Source: a bacterium (GTDB taxonomy: Bacteria; Spirochaetota; Spirochaetia; JABEVK01). From it: a stretch of DNA of 8,595 nucleotides. Of the stretch, positions 1-6,813 are shown piece after piece; the first letter of the stretch is position 1, and every line of letters begins with the position of its first letter. Location: contig JAJXWL010000064.1 in NCBI GenBank assembly GCA_021781625.1, positions 1-8,595 of the forward strand, written 5' to 3'. The notes below the pieces were generated by a model, which made no database searches, was not told the DNA's origin, and saw only the letters and a program-made list of their open reading frames with translations. Made by a program: the position numbers and the translations under genes.

Positions 1-2
1 AG

Positions 3-164
3 GAGGGTGTCAAGCAGACGATTAAAGAGATTCTTAGTGAGAACGGGAACGGAAAAAAGCTTTCTGACCAGAAGATCTCGGATCTTCTTGCCCGCCGTGG
101 CATCACCATAGCTCGCCGTACCGTCACCAAATACCGCCTGGAATTAGCCGGCGAGGAAATCTGA
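3..164 (+). CDS. rpoN: RNA polymerase sigma-54 factor, C-terminal end (partial)
   Basis: Only the last 53 codons are present; the gene starts before the window. The open frame begins at base 3 and ends at TGA 162-164. Bases 111-137 encode ARRTVTKYR, the RpoN box, the family signature whose helix-turn-helix reads the -24 element of sigma-54 promoters. The preceding residues (KLSDQKISDLLARRGITI) match the usual lead-in to the box. The protein directs core RNA polymerase to -24/-12 promoters and needs an ATP-hydrolysing activator to open DNA. One such activator gene (3198-4577) and one good sigma-54 promoter (8131-8145) lie in this same window. hpf follows after 17 bases, the classic rpoN-hpf order. 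The identity is certain from the box; nothing can be said about the missing N-terminal region. Confidence 0.96.
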   Translation, partial: EGVKQTIKEILSENGNGKKLSDQKISDLLARRGITIARRTVTKYRLELAGEEI

Positions 165-181
165 CCCTAAGGAGAACGATC

Positions 182-505
182 ATGACCCTGACAATGAAAG
201 GAGTCCATTACGACATCAGCGACCGAACCAAGGAATTTCTCGATGACAAGATGAGTCATCTCGACCCTTTTAAGGATTTGATCGTCAATGCTGACATCGT
301 CATCACGAAGGACAAGAACGAATACCGCGTGGAAAGTAACATTCACTTCCGCTGGGGAACCACCGTCCACTTGCACGAAGTCGACCTTGAGCTTTATCCC
401 GCCATCGAGAAACTCATCGATAAACTGGACGCTAAGATTAGCAAAGAGAAGGAGAAGGTCAAAGACCATCATCATCAGTCTCATCACGCCATAAAAGAGG
501 AATAA
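182..505 (+). CDS. hpf: Ribosome hibernation promoting factor, short form (HPF/YfiA family)
   Basis: This 107-residue protein matches the short HPF class: an N-terminal MKGVHYDISDRTKEFLDDKM segment, central beta strands (NEYRVESNIHFRWG), then HEVDLELYPAIEKLIDKLDAKI and a lysine-rich helix ending in a histidine-rich tail (DHHHQSHHA). Family members bind the 30S decoding region in stationary phase and silence or dimerise ribosomes. The second domain of long HPFs, roughly 190 residues in all, is absent. The chosen ATG has AAGGAG at 169-174, seven bases upstream; another ATG at 194 would also keep the domain. The position immediately after rpoN is the conserved context that gave the family its older name, sigma-54 modulation protein. 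hprK follows six bases after the stop codon. Confidence 0.93.
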   Translation: MTLTMKGVHYDISDRTKEFLDDKMSHLDPFKDLIVNADIVITKDKNEYRVESNIHFRWGTTVHLHEVDLELYPAIEKLIDKLDAKISKEKEKVKDHHHQSHHAIKEE

Positions 506-511
506 GTTAAT

Positions 512-1507
512 ATGCCGAAAAGCTTTACAGTCTTAGACCTCTTGGATCTCGATCTCAAAGACCACAACGCTCTTCAGCTGGTCTGTCTAGCTGGACGCAA
601 GGGTCTGACCCGCAACATTACCCAACCCGACATCAACCGTCCTGGTTTGGCCTTAAGCGGCTTCTTCGAGGATTTCAATGCGAGACGGATTCAGCTTTTC
701 GGCAACGGTGAGACCTCTTACCTCAAACAGCTTTCTCAAAAAGATCATTGGGAAGACATTGAGCGATTTTTTTCTCAGCAGATCCCCTGCTGTATTTTCT
801 CTAACGGTTACCGCCCAGAAGAGAAATTTCTACAGATTACCGAAAAGTACGGTTGTCCAGTCCTCGTCTCAGACCTCAATTCTTCAGATTTTACAGTCCG
901 GATCATTCGAGCTCTCGACGATGTGTTTGCCCCTCAAAAGACAATTCATGGTGTCTTTGTCGAAGTTTCCGGGCTGGGAGTTCTGATCCGAGGGGATAGC
1001 GGGGTGGGAAAAAGCGAAGCCGCCTTGGAACTGATTGAACGAGGTCACCGCTTAGTTTGCGATGATGCTGTAGACATCCGTTGTGTCAGTGGGAATACCC
1101 TGCTGGGAAAACCCGTAAACCCCGCCCTGGGCCACCACCTTGAGGTACGTGGCATTGGCATTATCAATGTCGCTCAGCTGTTTGGCGTCGCCGCCATTCA
1201 GTTTCAAAAAGAGATCGAGATGGTGATGGAATTGGAACTGTGGGACCCGACGAAAGAATATGAACGGCTGGGGACCAAGGATAAAACGACAGAAATCCTG
1301 GGAGTTAAGCTTCCCTTGATGCAAATCCCAGTTAAACCTGGTCGAAACATTGCCATTATCATCGAAACTGCCGTCATGAATCATCGTCTAAAGAAAATGG
1401 GTATACATTCTGCACAAGAATTTCATGAAAATGTCATTCAATGGCTTGAAAGTGAGAACGCTCGTAACGTATATTTACGTAAGACAAAAGGGTTAAACGC
1501 CCAGTGA
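512..1507 (+). CDS. hprK: HPr kinase/phosphorylase
   Basis: HprK phosphorylates HPr on Ser46 using ATP or pyrophosphate and removes that phosphate when phosphate is high, so it reports cell energy state. The protein has 331 residues, about normal for the family, with an N-terminal HprK domain (about 1-135) and a C-terminal P-loop kinase domain. The Walker A motif GDSGVGKS is at residues 161-168. His146 in TIHGVFVEV is the conserved histidine before the P-loop, and the HprK signature LEVRGIGIINV is at 210-220. All expected catalytic motifs are present. AAGAGGA at 495-501 lies ahead of the ATG. Its substrate is encoded directly downstream (ptsH, 16-base gap). No enzyme I or EIIA gene is seen here, so HPr may be mainly a regulatory protein in this organism, but the genes could be elsewhere. 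Confidence 0.96.
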   Translation: MPKSFTVLDLLDLDLKDHNALQLVCLAGRKGLTRNITQPDINRPGLALSGFFEDFNARRIQLFGNGETSYLKQLSQKDHWEDIERFFSQQIPCCIFSNGYRPEEKFLQITEKYGCPVLVSDLNSSDFTVRIIRALDDVFAPQKTIHGVFVEVSGLGVLIRGDSGVGKSEAALELIERGHRLVCDDAVDIRCVSGNTLLGKPVNPALGHHLEVRGIGIINVAQLFGVAAIQFQKEIEMVMELELWDPTKEYERLGTKDKTTEILGVKLPLMQIPVKPGRNIAIIIETAVMNHRLKKMGIHSAQEFHENVIQWLESENARNVYLRKTKGLNAQ

Positions 1508-1523
1508 TTGAGGTTTTCGAATA

Positions 1524-1787
1524 ATGGTTGAAAAAGTTGTGACTGTGAAGAACCGCGCAGGAATTCACGCTCGTCCCGCTGGAATGATTGTCACGCTTGC
1601 CAATAAGTTCGAATCTCAAATTTTTATTGAAAAAGAAGACGACAAAATCAATGCCAAGTCCATTATGGGCTTAATCACGTTGGGTGTGCTTTGTAATACA
1701 CCCATAAAGATTTCTGCTAACGGTTCTGACGAACAACAAGCCGTTGATGCCATTGCTTTGCTGATTGACAACCGCTTCGAAGAATAA
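1524..1787 (+). CDS. ptsH: Phosphocarrier protein HPr
   Basis: This 87-residue protein has both HPr phosphorylation sites. His15 lies in NRAGIHARPAG, the site used by enzyme I. Ser46 lies in KINAKSIMGLITLGV, the site used by HprK. Length and spacing are those of ordinary cytoplasmic HPr. With hprK just upstream, serine phosphorylation is the best-supported function from context; whether His15 is used depends on an enzyme I not present in this window. The ATG has GAGG at 1510-1513, ten bases upstream, a slightly long spacing. The 3' end of the gene carries half of an 11-base repeat that straddles the stop codon, described separately. The next gene starts 52 bases later. Confidence 0.96.
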   Translation: MVEKVVTVKNRAGIHARPAGMIVTLANKFESQIFIEKEDDKINAKSIMGLITLGVLCNTPIKISANGSDEQQAVDAIALLIDNRFEE

Positions 1788-1798
1788 GCTTCGAAGAA
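1774..1798 (+). repeat. 11-base direct repeat with hairpin potential across the ptsH stop codon
   Basis: GCTTCGAAGAA occurs at 1774-1784 and again at 1788-1798, separated only by the TAA stop codon of ptsH. Because CTTCGAAG is itself palindromic, 1775-1782 can also pair with 1789-1796 to form an 8-bp stem with a 6-base loop. No T-run follows, so this is not a rho-independent terminator. It could mark a small duplication, a protein-binding site, or an mRNA structure at the ptsH-ntrY junction. The repeat is certain; any function is inference. Confidence 0.7.
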
Positions 1799-1839
1799 GA
1801 CATCGACGGCCATTTCAGGGCACTTTAGGGTTGGAGTCC

Positions 1840-3216
1840 ATGGATAAAGATCTTTCTAGTTCCAAGCGTCTCGGCCCTTTTCTCAGTCTGTTATTTCTCT
1901 ACCTCTTATTAATAACGCTCACCCTTTTTTTATCACAACAAGTCCTTTCCGACATTGCCAGGGGGAATTCTCTTTTCAATAAAGCCCTCATCCCAGTCGT
2001 ATCGCTTTTACCCCTAACACTTTTGGGAGCTGTAGCCTACCAAGGGTTTCAACTCTGGCGCCAGCGAAAACAAAACTTGTCTGGGAGCCGTCTTAAACTT
2101 CGGCTGACACTATTTTTCAGTTTGGCCGCGATTTTAGCCTCCCTTCCCCAAGGTTTGCTTTCTGTCACCTTTATCGACGCCACTCTAAGATCCTGGCTAC
2201 TCCCCTCACTTAATCATCTTCAAGAGACGGCCCACCAATTGGGTCAATATCGGCATACCTTTCATACGCTGATTCTTTTCTTTTATTTGATGTTCGCTTT
2301 GCCGATTTTCCTCATTGCGGTTCTCATCGGTTTTACCATGGGTGACGACTTGATTCGGCCACTTATTAACCTTGAGACGGCGACCCGACGTGTCGCCGAA
2401 GGTGACTATACCGTAAGAATTTTAACTCCGGAACACGACGAACTGGCCTTCTTAGCCTCCTCTTTTAACGCCATGACCAGCGAGTTAGCTTTATCCCGCA
2501 CCAAAATCCAGCAAACTGAAAAAATTACGGCCTGGCAAGAAATCGCGCGCCAACTGGCCCACGAAATTCGTAACCCGCTTACCCCAATTCGGCTCTCTGC
2601 AGAACGCATAAAACGGCGCAAAGACTCAGATCCCCAGCATTTAGCCGAAGTTGTTGAACCAGCTGTGCAAGCAATCCTCACTGAAGTCCAACGCCTAGAC
2701 ATCCTTTTAAAAGAGTTCTCGGACTTTGCTCGGCTTCCCGCCCCTAAAAAACAGAAGTTTTTGCTGTCCCCCTTACTGGAATCTATCCTGACAGTTTACA
2801 CAGCCTCACACCCTGACATCCTCGTTCATGCCGAAGGGCTCAAACCTCAGATAGAACTTTATGCCGATAGGGCTCAAATGGGTCAGGTTTTTACCAATTT
2901 GATTAAAAATGCTGTGGAAGCCATGAATGGGTCAGGAGAACTCTTTTTACGTTCCAGCCTTGTCAAAAAAGGGGACAAAACCTATTGTAGAGTTCAAATT
3001 CATGACCTTGGCCCAGGTCTTTCTGAAGAAGTCCAAGCCCGTGCCTTTCAGCCGTATTTTACTACGAAAAAAGATGGAACCGGCTTGGGTTTGGCTATTG
3101 TCGAAAGACTGGTCTTTGACCATGAAGGAACCGTCTGGTTTGAATCCCAAGCTGGCTATGGGACGACTTTTTTTGTGGAATTACCGATGGAGGAAGCATG
3201 CGAAACCCCATCTTGA
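1840..3216 (+). CDS. ntrY: NtrY-like membrane sensor histidine kinase
   Basis: From the ATG at 1840 the protein has 458 residues. Four hydrophobic segments are visible (about 12-33, 49-70, 89-112, 144-166), then a HAMP linker (about 168-220), a HisKA domain with His241 in AHEIRNPLTP, and an HATPase_c domain: Asn357 in the N box, DLGPG at 389-393 and DGTGLGL at 412-418. The phrase WQEIARQLAHEIRNPLTPIRLSAERIKRR, given here only as an abbreviated H-box (WQEIARQ...AERI), is characteristic of NtrY. Kinases of this type sense nitrogen, redox or envelope conditions and phosphorylate NtrX. Unlike typical NtrY, no PAS domain is seen between HAMP and HisKA, and the extracytoplasmic loops are short. A TTG start at 1765 would add 25 basic residues but overlaps ptsH; the ATG with GGAG/AGGG upstream is preferred. 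Symbol given by family, not proven orthology. Confidence 0.88.
   Translation: MDKDLSSSKRLGPFLSLLFLYLLLITLTLFLSQQVLSDIARGNSLFNKALIPVVSLLPLTLLGAVAYQGFQLWRQRKQNLSGSRLKLRLTLFFSLAAILASLPQGLLSVTFIDATLRSWLLPSLNHLQETAHQLGQYRHTFHTLILFFYLMFALPIFLIAVLIGFTMGDDLIRPLINLETATRRVAEGDYTVRILTPEHDELAFLASSFNAMTSELALSRTKIQQTEKITAWQEIARQLAHEIRNPLTPIRLSAERIKRRKDSDPQHLAEVVEPAVQAILTEVQRLDILLKEFSDFARLPAPKKQKFLLSPLLESILTVYTASHPDILVHAEGLKPQIELYADRAQMGQVFTNLIKNAVEAMNGSGELFLRSSLVKKGDKTYCRVQIHDLGPGLSEEVQARAFQPYFTTKKDGTGLGLAIVERLVFDHEGTVWFESQAGYGTTFFVELPMEEACETPS
3189..3194 (+). promoter_or_regulatory. Ribosome binding site of ntrX inside ntrY
   Basis: GGAGGA lies within the last codons of the kinase gene, three bases before the ATG at 3198. 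It fixes the start of the response regulator and the 19-base overlap between the two frames, an arrangement that usually keeps kinase and regulator amounts linked. Confidence 0.7.
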
Positions 3217-4577
3217 TCATTGATGATGAGCCAGGAATTCGCTCCGTTCTTGGTGCCGTTCTTACAGATGAAGGCTTTTCTGTCTTAGAAGCTTCTTCCG
3301 GTTACGAAGCCTTAAAACTTCTAAAAACCGAATTGGTAGATTTAATCTTTTTAGATGTTTGGATGCCAGAAATGGGGGGCCTGGACGTTCTGAAGGCGGT
3401 CAAAGCGGACTGGCCCGATGTTCCCGTCATTATGATCTCTGGGCATGGCAAGATTGACATGGCCGTACGAGCCATTAAAGAAGGAGCCTTTGACTTCGTA
3501 GAAAAACCTCTTTCCATCGATAAAACCTTGGCCAGCACCCAAAATGCTCTAAAATTTTCAGCCCTATCTCGAGAAAATCGCGAGCTACGGGAGTCACTTT
3601 TTTTGGAAGATACGATGATAGGGGATTGCCCGGCGATGCAACGCGTACGCGAGCTGATTCAACAAAGCTCCGCAACCGACTCGCGAGTCATCATTTTAGG
3701 TGAGAATGGGACGGGAAAAGAGTTAGTAGCCCGCGAAATTCATCGACAAAGTCAACGCTCTCGCCGCCCCTTTGTAGAAGTGAATTGTGCCGCCATCCCT
3801 GATTCTCTCATTGAAAGCGAGCTTTTTGGGCACGAAAAAGGGGCTTTCACCAGCGCCGTTGGCCGTAGAAAAGGCAAGTTTGAGCTAGCCGATGGGGGGA
3901 CACTTTTTCTCGATGAAGTTGCCGACATGTCGTTACACGCTCAAGCGAAAGTGTTGAGAGCCATTCAAGAAATGCGTTTTGAACGTGTCGGGGGAGAAAC
4001 TACCCTTGAGGTGGATGTTCGGGTTATTAGTGCAACGAATAAGGACATCTCAAAAGAGGTGGGGGTAGGTCGCTTTCGTGAGGATCTATTTTATCGTCTC
4101 AACGTCGTTCCGATTTATGTTCCCCCATTAAGAGAGCGGCAAGAAGATTTGCCCCTCTTGGTCGACTACTTTTTTAAGAAATTCCGAAAAGATTCAAAAA
4201 CTGAGTTGCAAACTATCCCTCAGTTCACCCCAGAGGCGTGGAAAGTGCTCTGTGAACACAGTTGGCCAGGAAACATTCGGGAATTGAAGAATTTCCTAGA
4301 GCGCCTTCTGATCATGACGGACAATGATGAAATTGATGCGGAACAAACAAAAGTCATTCTCGGACAAAGCTTTGCGGTTACAGCACCCGTAACACCATTG
4401 CAACCGTGGCTCTCCATGCCACTCAATGAGGCTAAAGAAGCCTTCGAAAGGGCTTTAATCGAAGAAAAACTTCGAGAAAACCGCTATAATGTCTCTAAGA
4501 CTGCGCAGGCCTTGGGTCTTTACCCCAGCAACCTGCATAGTAAACTGAAAAAATTTGGTATCGAGTCAGGAAAATGA
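3198..4577 (+). CDS. ntrX: NtrX-like sigma-54-dependent response regulator
   Basis: The 459-residue protein has three domains. The receiver (about 1-120) has the acidic pair Asp9/Asp10, phospho-acceptor Asp53 in LDVWMP, Ser81 and Lys103. The AAA+ sigma-54 activation domain has Walker A GENGTGKE at 168-175, the sigma-54-contacting loop GAFTSA at 215-220 and Walker B GGTLFLDE at 233-240. The C-terminal Fis-type helix-turn-helix spans about 428-457 (NVSKTAQALGLYPSNLHSKL). All residues needed for phosphorylation, ATP hydrolysis and sigma-54 contact are present, so it should be an active enhancer-binding protein. Its kinase partner is encoded just upstream in an overlapping frame, and its sigma factor at the window's start. 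The stop codon overlaps the start of lexA as ATGA. The NtrX subfamily is inferred from receiver sequence and pairing with an NtrY-like kinase; DNA targets are unknown. Confidence 0.92.
   Translation: MRNPILIIDDEPGIRSVLGAVLTDEGFSVLEASSGYEALKLLKTELVDLIFLDVWMPEMGGLDVLKAVKADWPDVPVIMISGHGKIDMAVRAIKEGAFDFVEKPLSIDKTLASTQNALKFSALSRENRELRESLFLEDTMIGDCPAMQRVRELIQQSSATDSRVIILGENGTGKELVAREIHRQSQRSRRPFVEVNCAAIPDSLIESELFGHEKGAFTSAVGRRKGKFELADGGTLFLDEVADMSLHAQAKVLRAIQEMRFERVGGETTLEVDVRVISATNKDISKEVGVGRFREDLFYRLNVVPIYVPPLRERQEDLPLLVDYFFKKFRKDSKTELQTIPQFTPEAWKVLCEHSWPGNIRELKNFLERLLIMTDNDEIDAEQTKVILGQSFAVTAPVTPLQPWLSMPLNEAKEAFERALIEEKLRENRYNVSKTAQALGLYPSNLHSKLKKFGIESGK
4459..4490 (+). promoter_or_regulatory. 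Possible internal promoter with overlapping inverted repeat ahead of lexA
   Basis: TATAAT at 4485-4490 is a perfect -10 hexamer inside the 3' end of ntrX, 83 bases before the lexA start codon. A perfect 6-bp inverted repeat, TCGAAG (4459-4464) and CTTCGA (4470-4475) with a 5-base A spacer, covers where the -35 element would be. No good -35 hexamer is seen at 17 bases (AAGAAA). The repeat might be an operator, possibly for LexA itself. The bases also encode the Fis domain, so chance is a real alternative. Confidence 0.35.
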
Positions 4578-5179
4578 AGGCAACCACAAAACGACAGGAA
4601 GAAGTTCTCGATTTCATTAAGTCGTACCTTCTCAGCAATAAATTTCCTCCCACCATTCGCGAGATCGCCAATAATTTCGATATTTCTGTCAAAGGTGCCT
4701 ACGATCATATCAAAGCTCTCGAAAAGAAGGGTTTAATTCACTGCAACCAGAATCGTTCCCGTGCCATTGAAATTCTCGAAGAAGATTCCGAAGACCATGC
4801 TATCCTCCGAATACCGCTTTTAGGCCGGGTCGCTGCCGGGCTTCCCATTATGGCTGAAGAGAATTTTGATGGAAATATTCTCCTTCCCCTTACCTTTCTG
4901 GGGGCAGGAAGTCACTTTGCTCTTCGTGTTCATGGAGATAGCATGCAGGGTGCAGGAATCATGGACGGTGATTTGGCTGTCATCCGTGCCCAAGCTTCGG
5001 CGGAAAACGGTGAGATTGTCGTTGCCATGACAGAAGACGATGCAGTAACCCTGAAACGTTTTTTCAAAGAAAGAAATCGTGTCAAACTTCAACCTGAAAA
5101 CCCGGCTTACAATGCGATTTTTACTCAAAATGTGAGAATCTTGGGGAAATTAGTCAATTTAATTCGGCGGTACGAGTGA
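4574..5179 (+). CDS. lexA: LexA repressor (SOS regulator, self-cleaving)
   Basis: The 201-residue protein has the full LexA layout. An N-terminal winged helix-turn-helix (about 1-68; KRQEEVLDFIKSYL, PPTIREIA) is followed by a C-terminal S24 peptidase domain. The self-cleavage site is Ala88-Gly89 in GRVAAGLP, with catalytic Ser123 in HGDSMQG and Lys161 in TLKRFF. Activated RecA would trigger cleavage and release of DNA-repair genes. The recognition-helix region (SVKGAYDHIKALEKKGLI) differs from that of E. coli LexA (SPNAAEEHLKAL), so the operator is unlikely to be CTG-N10-CAG. The ATG overlaps the ntrX stop as ATGA, and the stop overlaps the holA GTG, so lexA is wedged between a two-component regulator and a replication gene. 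A candidate promoter lies inside ntrX at 4459-4490. Confidence 0.96.
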   Translation: MKATTKRQEEVLDFIKSYLLSNKFPPTIREIANNFDISVKGAYDHIKALEKKGLIHCNQNRSRAIEILEEDSEDHAILRIPLLGRVAAGLPIMAEENFDGNILLPLTFLGAGSHFALRVHGDSMQGAGIMDGDLAVIRAQASAENGEIVVAMTEDDAVTLKRFFKERNRVKLQPENPAYNAIFTQNVRILGKLVNLIRRYE

Positions 5180-6174
5180 AGTCGAAAAGCAAATCTAGGA
5201 TTTGGCTACTCCTTGGTCCCGAAACGGGTCAGAAACAAGAGTTTGTTCAGGAACTTAAGAAAAGTCTCGAAACCGAATTCCGGCAAGCCCCGGAAGTTCA
5301 TCGACATTATGCTTTTGAAAGTGATTTTTCTGAACTTTTGTCGCTGGCCCTCAACGGTGATTTATTTTGCGCACATAAGCTCTTGCTGGTTTCAAATGCC
5401 GAAGACTTAAAAAAAGCCGACTCGGAAAAGCTGAAGGACTTTTTAAACCACCCTGACCCGCCGTCCACTCTTGTCCTACTTTCCGACGAAACTCGGCACG
5501 ATACACTTGGAAAAGTCATTCCCAAGGAGCAAATCAAAATTTTTTGGGAAATGTTTGACCAGCAGAAAAAAGGCTGGGTCATGAATCATTTCCAGAAACT
5601 TGGCCTGACGATGGAGGCTGATGCCGCCGATTTCTTTCTGGAAATGGTTGAAAACAACACCGACCAGATACGTCTTGAAGCACAAAAACTGTCAGCCTTT
5701 CTGGGTTCCGGCGCGGTTATAACCCTGGAGGCATTGGAAAACTTTCTTGTCCATACTCGTGAAGAAAATGTCTTTACGCTTTTTGAACGGATTGCCGAAG
5801 GCTCCTTTCCCAAAGCCCTCGAAGTTCTCAAGAAAATCCTTGCTGCAAAAGAAACCGAAGGCATTGGATTGCTGGCAGGCCTGGTCTGGCAATTTAAAGT
5901 GCTGCTGAATTTTCAGGTCAAACTTCTCGAGCGAAATACCGTCGAAGAAAGTCTTTTAGCCCTGAATGTTCGTGCCAAAAAAGCCCAAGCCAACTACAAG
6001 GTCGCCTCGCGTAATTACACCTTGGCAGAGGTCCAAAATATCCTTGTACTCCTTGCGGAATTTGATTTTCGTCTGCGCCAATACCGCGCCGAACATCACG
6101 GTCTACTCTTAGAACTCTTTCTTTACGACCTCATGATTCGTAAAGGGACACTGCCTCAAGTTCCTGAATTTTAG
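5176..6174 (+). CDS. holA: DNA polymerase III delta subunit
   Basis: Delta opens the sliding clamp within the clamp loader. The 332-residue length is close to that of E. coli HolA (343). The N-terminal domain opens with IWLLLGPETGQKQEFVQELKK, the family's degenerate P-loop-like start that does not bind ATP. Other HolA-like stretches are TLVLLSDE, the IRLEAQKLSAF lid segment at about 160-170, ENVFTLFERIAEGSFPKALEVL and GLLAGLVWQFKVLLN. The start codon is GTG, overlapping the lexA stop as GTGA; there is no strong ribosome-binding site of its own (GGCGG at 5166-5170 is the nearest purine-rich stretch), so coupled translation is probable. Location next to lexA raises the possibility that it shares LexA control. 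It ends the + strand block, and the convergent gene's stop lies 12 bases further on. Confidence 0.9.
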   Translation: MKSKSKSRIWLLLGPETGQKQEFVQELKKSLETEFRQAPEVHRHYAFESDFSELLSLALNGDLFCAHKLLLVSNAEDLKKADSEKLKDFLNHPDPPSTLVLLSDETRHDTLGKVIPKEQIKIFWEMFDQQKKGWVMNHFQKLGLTMEADAADFFLEMVENNTDQIRLEAQKLSAFLGSGAVITLEALENFLVHTREENVFTLFERIAEGSFPKALEVLKKILAAKETEGIGLLAGLVWQFKVLLNFQVKLLERNTVEESLLALNVRAKKAQANYKVASRNYTLAEVQNILVLLAEFDFRLRQYRAEHHGLLLELFLYDLMIRKGTLPQVPEF

Positions 6175-6186
6175 ATCCCCTCGACC

Positions 6187-6813
6187 CTAAGACCCCAAGT
6201 TCAAACAGCGGGCTCTCCCCTGTGTTTCCGTGGTAAGCACCGCCTCCAACTCACGAACAAGGGCTTGTTCAACCTCAAAGTCTAAGCACACAGCCTCTTC
6301 ATACCGAGCATGGATTTGTTTGACACCAAAGCGTTCTAGTGCTCTCCGAAGACGACCTTCGTCAGCAAAGGGCACTTCTACGGTCAATTTGCTGAGTAGT
6401 CTACGGGGTTTCCACTCGGCAAGAGCCAGGACAGCTTTAGCGGTATCTGCATAGGCCCGGGACAAGCCGCCGGTTCCTAGCTTGATGCCACCAAACCAGC
6501 GGATGACAGCCAAAAAAACATCCGTATACAGTCCCCCTTTAAGGACTTCCAGCACTGGCCGGCCTGCGGTACCTGACGGCTCCCCATCATCAGAACAACC
6601 CATGGTGAGACTAGCTTCAGAACCGCAAAGAAAGGCATGAACAACGTGCGTGGCCTCGCGGTATTCCGTTTTAAGTGAACGAAGTAACTCACGTGCGGCC
6701 GAGGCCTCCTGGCAGGGGTAAAGGAGGCCCAAAAACCTCGATTTTTGAATACTCAGCTCCGTTTGACAGGGGGACCTGATAGTTTGCCACACCCTGGGTT
6801 CACCGTTCACCAC
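6187..6813 (-). CDS. yigZ: YigZ/IMPACT family protein
   Basis: This 208-residue protein matches the conserved YigZ family (UPF0029/IMPACT) in length and motifs: KSRFLG near the N-terminus, then ATHVVHAFLCG, DDGEPSGTAGRPVLEVL and VIRWFGGIKLGTGGLSRAYADTAKAVL. The C-terminal part (about 140-208) fits the DUF1949 ferredoxin-like domain. The role is not settled: eukaryotic IMPACT modulates Gcn2 kinase, and bacterial members are suspected to act in translation or proteolysis. Translation starts at GTG on 6813-6811 (a second GTG follows at once), with AAAGGA just upstream. The start abuts the TAA of the capA-like gene (TAAGTG), so both are probably on one mRNA. The gene converges with holA, with 12 bases between stop codons. 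Confidence 0.92.
   Translation of the reverse strand: MVNGEPRVWQTIRSPCQTELSIQKSRFLGLLYPCQEASAARELLRSLKTEYREATHVVHAFLCGSEASLTMGCSDDGEPSGTAGRPVLEVLKGGLYTDVFLAVIRWFGGIKLGTGGLSRAYADTAKAVLALAEWKPRRLLSKLTVEVPFADEGRLRRALERFGVKQIHARYEEAVCLDFEVEQALVRELEAVLTTETQGRARCLNLGS

Noticed and set aside
1052..1384. Open frame of 110 codons on the - strand opposite hprK
   Set aside because: It is a shadow of the conserved hprK kinase domain; no ribosome-binding site or recognisable protein features.
1765..1839. TTG start that would extend the kinase by 25 residues
   Set aside because: It overlaps the ptsH 3' end, adds a basic stretch translated from the repeat region, and uses a rarer start codon; ATG 1840 has purine-rich sequence just upstream and gives a normal N-terminus ahead of the first membrane segment.
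4750..4768. TGGCACGGG match to a -24 element on the - strand inside lexA
   Set aside because: No GC at the -12 position and it would point into the lexA and ntrX antisense strand.
5955..5973. TTGGCACGA match to a -24 element on the - strand inside holA
   Set aside because: The -12 element lacks the invariant GC at the required spacing and no gene follows on that strand.
6172..6189. Possible bidirectional terminator between holA and yigZ
   Set aside because: Only 12 bases separate the stop codons and the C-rich repeats there (CCCCTCGACCCTAAGACCCC) do not form a stem; nothing supports a terminator.
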